Of a stretch of DNA of 64,000 bases, positions 55,356-64,000 are shown piece by piece. The notes under the pieces are model-generated. The model did no database searches. It saw only the letters and a list, made by a program, of their open reading frames with translations, and was not told the DNA's origin. The position numbers and the translations under genes were made by a program. Numbering within the stretch: the first letter of the stretch is position 1; every line of letters starts with the position of its first letter. The DNA is taken from the NCBI GenBank assembly GCA_037157565.1, contig JAZHRO010000013.1:35592501-35656500 (forward strand). Direction: 5' to 3'. The DNA comes from Thalassia testudinum. Its lineage: Eukaryota > Streptophyta > Magnoliopsida > Alismatales > Hydrocharitaceae.

Positions 55356-58300
55356 ATCATAAAATTGCTTGAGAACAAGCCCCTTGGCTACCTGAAGGGC
55401 TGCACAATCCTCTTAGGTAAGAAATTAATACATTTAGCATATGCCGACAAAGTTGAAATGTAACATACGGTTCCGATGAAATGCACATGATAGATGCAAT
55501 CGAGATTGAAAGAGGTGACCCTCTGGTGAAAAGATGGGTGAATGCAATGTCTATTACAAAATGCATGCAGAAGTTATAATGTGATAATTGAAAACTTCCC
55601 TAATGAATATATCAGGAAATCTTCCTTTGTGAAGACCGTGGAAGTTGTGTTCAACGAAGAGAAGGAATAGCTGCAGAGTACAAAATGAACATGAACTCGC
55701 AGTCATAGCAACGCTTCAAGCTGAGGTTGACAACCCGCAGAAGAGAAGCAAGGAAGTGGAGAAAGCAAATGAATCACTATTACAAAAAAAAAAGACCAAT
55801 TGAAGAGAGCAAATTCCAATCTTGAGGAGAGGGATAGAATGATTGTCCAAAACTACCAAAACTACAATATTGTGCATGACGAATACAAGCAATTGAAGTC
55901 TGAGGTGAACGTTACGAAGGAAAATGTGATGAAGTCACCACATCTGGTGAGAGAGGTAAATGCCATAAATTGAAAGTTACGTACGGCTAGTCTGTACATC
56001 TGTTAAAACAAATGCAAACCATTGCTGGGTAAGAAAAAAAAAAAAATCAAAGTTGCAAACTGCAAGAACTTTTGAAACAGAAGAAGAAAGTGAACAAAAA
56101 CCTAATATGGAGGAGAACAACATATCTGAAGAAAACCAGAAATCGCACAGTGGCAGGGGCTCATCTGATGATCCAGTGTTCAAAATGTAAGAATTCATGA
56201 AGACGCTCGAAACTGTTTGAAAATACGATGTTCATATCTGATATCGTAACTTCTCTCGAGTAAATCAAATGCGATAATATGTCAAATGTATCAACTGTAG
56301 GAAAATGACAGTCCAAAGTTGGACGATCTCTGGCACGAAAGTGGTCCTGTCAGCTTTGAGCAAACAAAAATCACAAGCAACCACAGTCCTAACAACTCTC
56401 ATAACACATATGCAACTGGGCAAGTTGTTCTTGAGACACAGCAAGCTGAAATGTACAAAGAACATGCACCACAAAAATTAGCAGGAGTTACACATGGAGA
56501 AATTCAGCATGCAAACGCAATAATAGATGTACGTTAGGCAAACATCAAAAGAAGCAAATTTAAATTTGTTGTTGCATTTGTTTGTAACATTCATGAGAAT
56601 ATAATTTCATTTTCAGGAAATCTGCGGAATGGAGGAGAATGAAATGAAAGGAGTGAGAAAAAAGCAAGAAGAAAAGATAGAAGGGAAAAAGAAGGAAGAG
56701 AGGTCACAACCAGCAGAGAAGGAAAGACGTAAAAGGCCACAAAGGCACATAAATGAGAAGGCAAATCAAGAAGAGAAGGGAATAAAAGAAGGTGTGGATA
56801 AGGGTAGTAAGTAAATTAATTCGATGGTTCAAAGTTTGCCTGTTTTAGTTCGAGAAATTCCCAAGAAGTCAACTTACTTGCATATGTTAGTAAAAATTTA
56901 TTTTACTGCAACTGCACTTTTATATGTAATAGTTAGTGGCAAATACATGAAATACAAAAGGAAATAACGTCACTGTGGTAGTCATTCCCAGACTAAGAGG
57001 TGGTGATTGCGCGTTACATGGCACGTGCAATTAACTTAGTGTTGATTAAGCGCGTGTGTAATAAAAGTTGTTATTACACATTTGATTCAAGTGCAAGCAG
57101 TAGCACCAAAGACCAACCCACTACTCCCCAAAAGAATACAAAAGTCCAAGAGAATAAAGAAGGTGCTCAACAGAACACCCATACATATAAATGGTTTCAA
57201 TCAGAGGAGCTCAATCTATCACAGAAGCTTGACATAGAGGAGGAGATTGATGCATGTTGCAATATCTTGTTTGATGAACTATCTCAGATGAAGAAGGACA
57301 AAACATATTCAAAAATGGTAGAAAGAAATAAACCCCTTCGATTTGACCACAGATGCATTCGTAGCAACCTAACATTCCTTTTGTTTTTTAATGCAAAAGG
57401 ATTTGAACGAAAAGTGGAATTGGTCATATAACAACACTCCCGAATTACCCTCTAGAGTGCTGCGAATGAAAAACAGGACTCAAAGACAAGATAGAGTACG
57501 AACAGAAAAGGGGAAGCAACAATTCAATGCGGCCCGAGATGGAGAAAATTTGAACGCAACTACGAATAAAAGTCTGCAGAAGAATGCAACTGTGACGAAA
57601 ATCAGAAGAGATGGTATAGAGCAATGCCTTGTAGAAGGAATACCACCTGTAGAAAACAGGCTTCTCAACAGAATGGTGCAAGCAACAGGAGCCACAGATA
57701 CACTTAGGGATGAGCATTGGACCATGTCCTTACGGGTTGGACTCGACTCGACCCAAGCCCCATTAATAAATGGGGTGAAAAGGTAACCCAAAATAAAATT
57801 TTTTGATCCAAGGCTCAACCTAGCCCAAATAAACATGGGCTTGGGTTGGGTCGGGCCAGTTATTTATTCATGGCATCGTTGTTAATTTCACTTATGCCTG
57901 CAAAATAATATGTAAATAAGAGTTTTGTATCATTAATTAATTTAAAAATATAGGCAAATTTGATACAAATAGAAAGAAATGACCTTTAAAGGATAATTAC
58001 TATTTTCACTTATGTAAATGACTGAATTATTTATTTGTCTTTTGTGTAAATTAAAAAATCTTTTAAGTCCTTGTAGGTACATGTGCAACCAAAATAATCT
58101 AGTTAATTACATTGTAAATATTTATGTTAAATATTCTACATATATAACATATGAGAAACCAACTAAATATAATCAAACAGGGGCAAATTATAATAAAAAA
58201 TAACAATACTCATCTTGTATGTTTATATTTAGTTCAAATTTGGATGTTCATGCTTCTCTACGATAAGAAGTCAATGGTTCATATATAGTTCGAATGAGAT

Positions 58301-59015
58301 TGTAGGATTGCATTGCACAACTTGCAGTTGCATGGAATATGGGGGTTAAGATTTTGTTGGTAGAAATATAGTAAGAGCAATCTATGTTTATTTAGTATTT
58401 AATATATGATACATATATGATATATATTTTAATAGATAGTATGAATATATACACATATATGATATATATTGATGTAATTGGACTAATAGGTTAGGTCGTA
58501 GGCTAATTTTATAAATGGGCTACATGGGCTAGGCTGGGTTTGGGTTACCTCGGCCCAAGGCCCAACCCATTTAATAAATGGGTTATAGTTACAACTTAAG
58601 CCTGGCCCAAGTTAATTTCAAGCTCGAGCTTAGCAAGCTGAATCGGGCTGGGTCGGGCTGACCCGACCCAATACTCATCCCTAGATACAGTGGTTTGGTG
58701 TACATTTGACTGGTTTGTGCTGCTGAAGCAAGTAAGAAGAATATTAGAGCTTGGCAGGTTGACTGAATCTAACATACATAACTAACATAACATTCACCTA
58801 CGACCATAACATATTAGTTGTTCATCGTTAACATCTAACATCTATTGCAATAGATTATTGATGCTATTTCTAACATGCTTAACGAGAATGACCCAACACC
58901 TTTTGGAGATTATGGATTCAGAATAATGCCTCCAAGTCTATCAATTATGGTACAAGACAATAAAAAGGAGAAGGTGTTAATTTACTTTAATCGAGTTTCA
59001 AAACTTGCGTCCTAG
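55356..59015 (+). pseudogene. Plant-mobile-domain-like gene, 3' part (multi-exon)
   Basis: About 55361-55416 reads KLLENKPLGYLKGCTILL before a strong donor (TTAG|GTAAG). It completes the domain begun at 40635. Further islands on the same strand are 55466-55579 (IERGDPLVKRWVNAMS), 55640-55960 (coiled coil, Lys/Glu/Asn-rich), 56300-56533 (ENDSPKLDDLWHESGP), 56617-56815 after an acceptor (KKQEEKIEGKKKEER), 57090-57431 (YKWFQSEELNLSQKLDIEEE), 57432-57704 continuing after a MITE at 58684-58735, and 58851-59014 (NDPTPFGDYGFRIMPPSLS). Many are open and flanked by splice-like sites, so it looked recently functional. Exon limits are approximate. It could be a MULE-borne gene or a host gene. Confidence 0.5.
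57705..58683. mobile_element. hAT-type MITE, 979 bases
   Basis: Terminal inverted repeats TAGGGATGAGCATTGG and TAGGGATGAGTATTGG (one mismatch in 16). Flanked by 8-base near-duplications GATACACT (57697-57704) and GATACAGT (58684-58691), the hAT signature. The interior is AT-rich and the ends hold GGGTTGGACTCGACTCGACC-like sequence. No transposase. It sits in an exon of the mobile-domain gene; removing it rejoins the reading frame (ATGATDT then VVWCTFDWF). Confidence 0.85.
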
Positions 59016-59991
59016 TATAGACGACTAGAGCGAAATGAACATTTAAAATTTTTTTAACTTGGAGATATTACTTTAAAATCTGAGGCTGTCTATGGGAGTA
59101 AATGAATGCACAAAAATCACTATTTAAGTATCCACAAGCATTGATGCTCAGGAGTTTGATTCAAATGCAATAGGCTAGGAGAATATGCTATCAAATTTAA
59201 GAAAATATAGTTATATGAAGTGTCAAAAAAATAAAGCAATAGTTGTTTCAAAAAATTTAGTCTTTCACAAATCCACTAGGCACTTAAACTCCTCTTAACT
59301 CACGAACACCAGCTTTATTTTCAAATTCCAAAATTAACTCCTTTACAATTGGGCCCAAACCTGCCCAGTGGGTTGCTCAAATTTTCAGCAGGCCAAAGTT
59401 AGCATATGTGTGGGCCTGTCCATATGCGTGTGTAGAGTGGGGAGTCGACCCCCTTATTTTGATCGATGGGGTGGGGGCGGTGAATACTAAAATAGTGCTT
59501 AAGCGCTTTGTTGCTCAACGAGGTGGGACTAAAGTCCTTCTCCTTTGCAATCACCTTCGCAAAGGTAGCAGGCAACGCTTGTGGATGTGTGGACGTTGGA
59601 TCTTCAAATCAACAGTTGGATGAGCTCCTTGAGGTGGTTCGTAGGCACTGGTAGGGGGGATTCCTCGATCAGGTTGTTGGATGGCCATGCTGATGTCAGA
59701 GAAGATGGTTGAAACTGGAGAGAACCTGCATGGATGAATATGAGCCTTTTGACTCCAATTAAACATGTCAGGAGCTCCGGTGATGTATGCCGGAGCTAAG
59801 CCTTAAGTCTATTGGGTGCGAGGGTGATCGGACCTCATTGGAGCAGAAGCTCCTTCGAGCTCTAATGGTGGAGGTGGAGTTTAGTGATGGAGTAGGTGGT
59901 GGATCCAATTAACTTGGGCAAAAGCTCGGTGATGGGGAGGGGAAGCTTTTGCCCAGGTCAATTGGTCGTGAGAGTGGTGGAGGTGGAATGG
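59016..59991. other. Stretch without a recognised gene
   Basis: Contains short chance ORFs only. GAGGTGGGACTAAAGTCC at about 59520 resembles the GAGGTGGGAC hairpin in the family B LTR, a motif seen often in plant repeats. Confidence 0.4.
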
Positions 59992-62063
59992 TGTTATAAC
60001 CAGGGCATCAAGCGTCGTTTAAGACATCTGGGAAGTAGTCCAGACATCTGGTCAGACGTCTGGAAGCCTTCCCAGACGTCTGAAATTAAATTTTTTCGGC
60101 GTACGGGTTCACGTCTGCGCGCAGACTGAACCCGCCGCCCTCCTCCTTCTCTTTCCTCCCTCCCTGCAGACGCAGCTTTTTTCCTTTCTCTCTCTCTCCC
60201 CGCGGCTGCCTTCAAATACACCTCTCTCTCCCTCACCCTCACTCCACCACCTTCTTCTTCTTCTTCTCCCTGTCAGCGAGAGAGTGAGCGGGCGAGAGCG
60301 GTAGCAGTGACTGTTGCGAGTGTGTGGGGAGGAGGGGCTGTTGCGAGAGGGAGAGGGAGCTCGACTGCGAGGGTGCGAGCTTGCAGGAGCAGCCAGAGCC
60401 GATCGGCGGGCATGCAGCAAGCATGTGGTGCCGCGGAGGAGCTCCTGCAGCTCAGGCAGCAGGCGGGCGCGCGTGGTACGGCCGTGCGCTGCTGGCGGAG
60501 GGGAGGAGGTCCTGATTCTGGGAAAATTTTCCAGAATCAGACGTCTGGACATACGTCCAGACGATGCAGGAGACGTCTAGAGGAAGGTCCAGACGTCTAA
60601 AAGGTACGATATTTTACCTTTCTTCTTCTTTCGCGTGTACGACCATGCAGCTGTTCCACCGAAGTCTTTTGCATCCTTTCGTGTTGAGAACGGGCGCGCG
60701 TGTGTGTAGGACTTGTTCGGGAAGGTGCAAGGGCATGCCATCCCACACAGATCGGATGTTTGGGCACAACACCAGACGACGGAGAAGGTCTCCAGACGTC
60801 CGGAGTGACAGTCGGACGTTTGGAAACTAAGTCCAGGCGGTTCAGCGGACTTCTGGACGTCTAAGGACCGCGCAGATCAAGGTATGACCTGAGCTATCAT
60901 TTAAGACGTCAGGAAGAAGTTCCAGACGTCTGATTTTGGGCAGACTTGTGTTTTTGACTCGTTTAGGGTCCGTTCGGAGTACGTTTTCCGCGTTTCAAGT
61001 CTCGTTCTTCTCAAATTTAGTTTCTCTACCTGTTTACAGTAATTGCATACCGTTCTGAGTAGCTCATTGTATTTGATCCTTGTGTTAGGACCCTATTCCG
61101 TTGCGGAGGCATGCTGGCTTGCCGATTACGACCCCAATACTCCCGATTTTGCAGGTAGAGTGGCCCTTTTAATTATTTATCAAAAATTATGCACTTGTGA
61201 AATAATTAATAGAGTCTAGGGTATTGCATGAACCCTAGGACTGAAAAATTAGATTGAATGATAGATCCTAGGGTAATCCATGAATCCTAAGATTGGAAAA
61301 CTAGATTGAATGATAGATCCTAGGGTATGGCATGAATCCTAGGACTGGAAAACTAGATTGAATATATATACATTGCAGTCTTGGAAAAGTAGAAAGAAAA
61401 CAATAACTGCCTGTAATTGGTTAACAACTGCCTGTTTATGAATGAATGATTACGGTTGAGAACATGGGCTATATGAATATAAAGCTGAAATGATGAAACC
61501 TAAATTGGCTGAGTTAAAAGAGCATGAACCCTACGGGGAATTAGGAGTAGAACTCCTGGAAAGTGAATGGAATAGAATTGGGGAAGTGAGCTGGCCCTTG
61601 AGTACGGAGTACCAAGGAGAACGACTCTCCCCTTGTTTAGTGTAGAGCGGAGCTAGCCGCCCTAGGGACCCGGGGTTAGGTCTGGCCACTTTGTAACGAC
61701 TTCTGGCCCTCGTGTACACAGTACTGAGGAGAGCTACTAGTGTAGGGAGAGCACTAGCTACCCCACGGGCCGCGGGGTTTTGCTAGCCCTCCTACACCGA
61801 CTTGTTAGGCCCGCCAGGGCAAACCAGGGTAGTTAGGAGAGGGTGTGCGGACCGTGGAGGGGCAAGACCCCTGTTGGTTACTGTGGAGGAGTTGGACCCC
61901 TGTTACTGAGAGGGCTCTGCCCTATACTGGTTCCGTGCTGTGCTTTGGGCGCCCCCGTTAACGGAAACGACTGACCGCGTGCTAGTGCGGGGTAGCTACC
62001 TGTGCGTTTATCGCGCATGCCGTAGTCACCGTTACGTCTGTCAGCGACCTTGGGGTGGTTGAC
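59992..62063 (+). mobile_element. Chromovirus-family LTR, plus orientation, interrupted
   Basis: Begins TGTTATAACC and follows the same order as the solo LTR at 43205: GACGTC array (60024-60932), CT-rich promoter zone with CTTCAAATACAC near 60210, tandem repeats (61205-61365), then the conserved GGGGCAAGACCCC section. It stops at GGGGTGGTTGAC, where another LTR starts. The rest should lie beyond 64000. Confidence 0.85.
60024..60932 (+). repeat. GACGTC hairpin array in LTR at 60 kb
   Basis: About ten palindromes. A long inverted repeat around 60511-60541 (CTGATTCTGGGAAAA / TTTTCCAGAATCAG) is nearly perfect. Pairs lie at 60055-60082 and 60540-60600. Confidence 0.72.
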
Positions 62064-64000
62064 TGTAACGACCCGATTCCCAAGTTCCTACGAGACACGA
62101 GAACCGGACCGACTCGACTAATCCCAAGACCTAGTCGTCCAACGAGGAAGTAACCAAAAGAGTAGTAAAATAAACCACATTCAACATGAATATAACTAAC
62201 AGTAAGGAAATACAGCAGTAAGGAAAGAAACCACTACAGTATATACCACCACAACAGTAGAACAACATTCATAACATAATATGAACTGCAGGTAAAGAAA
62301 AGTACAGCGAAACAAGAACTACTCACTATAACGGAACAAAAAGAGGTACAAGAGAACTGTGGTAACTCTACTGGACCCTACTCGGCCCAGCGTCCTCTGC
62401 AGCCGCTGACCCAGGCTGCTCAACACCTGGTCCTGAAAGGTAACGAGTGTAACATGTCAGCAAAACGCTGAGTAGAGTGGCAGCTAAACTAAAGAAACAA
62501 TAAAGTGTACAGTAGCTGTTTAATTTTCTTTCTTCCTTTATTTACGTCTTTCTATTGTTTCACAATTTATCTATTTCTCAGATCCTTCACTTGATCTCGA
62601 ATGTTCCTCGTGGGAACGATCTTGATTGCAGTCTTTTCCGAACAGTAGAAGTAGCACGTGGTGCTCTCCTGGCCGAGAGAGTCCCCCGTGGTGATCCTAC
62701 TCTCAGTCAACTACCCCAAGGTCACTGACAGACGTAACGGTGACTACGGCACGTGCGGTAAACGCACGGGTAGCTAACGCGCACTGGCACGCGGTCAGTC
62801 GGTTTTGTTAACGGATGCGCCCAAAGCACAGCACGGAACCAGTACAGGGCAGAGCCCTCTTAGTAATAGGGGTCCAACCCCTCTACAGTAACCAAACAGG
62901 GCCTCGCCCCTCCACAGTTCGCGTACCCTCGCCTGACTACCCAGGTTTGCCCCAGCGGGCCTAACAAGTCGGTGTGGGAGGCTAGCAGAACCCCGGGACC
63001 CGTGGGGTAGCTAGTACCTCCCTACACTAGTAGCTCTCCTCGGTACTACGTACACGAGGGCCAGCAAGTCGGTACAGAGTGGCCAGTCCTAACCCAGGGT
63101 CCCTGGGGCGGCTGGCTCCGCTCTGCACTAAACAGGGGGGACAGTCGCTCTCCTTGGTACTCCGTACTCAAGGGCCAGCTCACTTCCCCAATTCTATTCC
63201 ATTCACTTTCCAAGAGTTCTACTCCTAATTCCCTGTAGGGTTCTAGCTCTTTAACTCAGAACATTCCAGTTTCACGTTCATACATCCCATATTCTTAATC
63301 ATGTTCATTTATTCATAACAGGCAGCTATTAATTCAATTCACAGGTAGCTATTATTTCCTTTCCACATTTTTCAAGACTGCAGTATTCATACATTCCACT
63401 AGTTTTCCCGTCTTAGGATTCATGCCATATCCTAGGATTTATCATACAATCTAGTTTTCCAGCCCTAGGATTCATGCAACACCCTAGGAATCTACCATTC
63501 AATCTATTTCTCATTCCTAGGATTCATGCAATGTCCTAGGTTCTATTTATGGTTTCATAATTTAACGGATTATACTTAAAGCCACTCTACCGGTTACAAC
63601 AGGTGAACTAGGGTCGTGGTCGGGAATCCCGCGTGCCTCCGCAACCCCAGAGACTACAACGGAATGGGGTCCTATCACAAGGATCAAACACAAGGAACTT
63701 CTCAAAACAGTATACAGCTACTGCAGACAGGTAGAGGATGTAATTTCGAAAAGAACACAACTTGAAACGCGGAAAACGGAGCCCGAACGGGCCCGAAACG
63801 GGTCGAAAATGACGAAACAGTGCAAAATCAGACGTCTGGAACTTCTTTCGGACGTCTTAAAAAGTGGATCAGGGAATTACCTCGCTCTGCGTGGGCTCTC
63901 AGACGTCCAGAAGCCTGCGGGGGCGTCTAGCCTAGTTCCCAGACGTCCGATGGTCACCTAGGATGTCTGGAAGTCGTTCCCGTCGTCTGGTGCTACAGCC
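62064..64000 (-). mobile_element. Chromovirus-family LTR, inverted, inserted in the LTR at 60 kb (runs off window)
   Basis: Starts TGTAACGACCC on the plus strand, the 3' end of a minus-strand element, and follows the host LTR order through the tandem repeats (63405-63550) into the start of the GACGTC array (from about 63828). The last five bases of the invaded LTR, TTGAC, should be the target duplication; the right copy is outside. It cannot be told whether this is a full element or a solo LTR. Confidence 0.8.

Overview
The window is nuclear DNA of a flowering plant, most likely a monocot. The evidence is the nesting of plant LTR retrotransposons, spliced genes with plant-type introns, and a PPR gene whose first exon is very GC-rich while its later exons are AT-rich, a gradient typical of grasses and other commelinids. 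About two thirds of the sequence is mobile DNA. I see no tRNA, rRNA or CRISPR genes.

1-12,395 is a tandem retrotransposon array: (partial LTR) - internal - LTR - internal - LTR, with an exact 5,993-base period and only about five base differences seen between copies. The element (family A) is non-autonomous. It has a primer site for tRNA-Asp, a leader intron, one intact ORF of about 597 residues of unknown function, and no gag or pol. 12,396-19,019 is the 3' part of a related older element (family B) with a 2.8 kb LTR. Array A appears to be inserted in B.

19,020-26,235 is intergenic. It holds two LINE 3' tails and a small TRIM-type LTR element inside a hAT-like MITE. 26,236-36,168 (minus) is the best host gene: a four-exon P-class PPR protein of 488 residues. 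Its first intron has been filled by a degenerate Copia element with very short LTRs, a MITE inside that element, and a LINE fragment. A fragment of a receptor-like kinase lies upstream (37.0-37.3 kb).

40.6-59.0 kb (plus) carries pieces of one gene, or transposon-borne gene, of the plant-mobile-domain type. It is split by a 13.5 kb Ty3/gypsy chromovirus of Tekay/Del type on the minus strand (41,696-55,233, 5-base target duplication GATTT) and by a 979-base hAT MITE (57,705-58,683). The chromovirus has decayed gag and pol. Its left LTR contains an inverted solo LTR of its own family. The same family recurs at 59,992-64,000, again as an LTR invaded by an inverted LTR. All these LTRs carry arrays of short hairpins built on the palindrome CCAGACGTCTGG.

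The most novel items are the conserved unknown ORF shared by families A and B, the tandem LTR array, the GACGTC hairpin arrays, and the repeated inverted self-insertion of the chromovirus.
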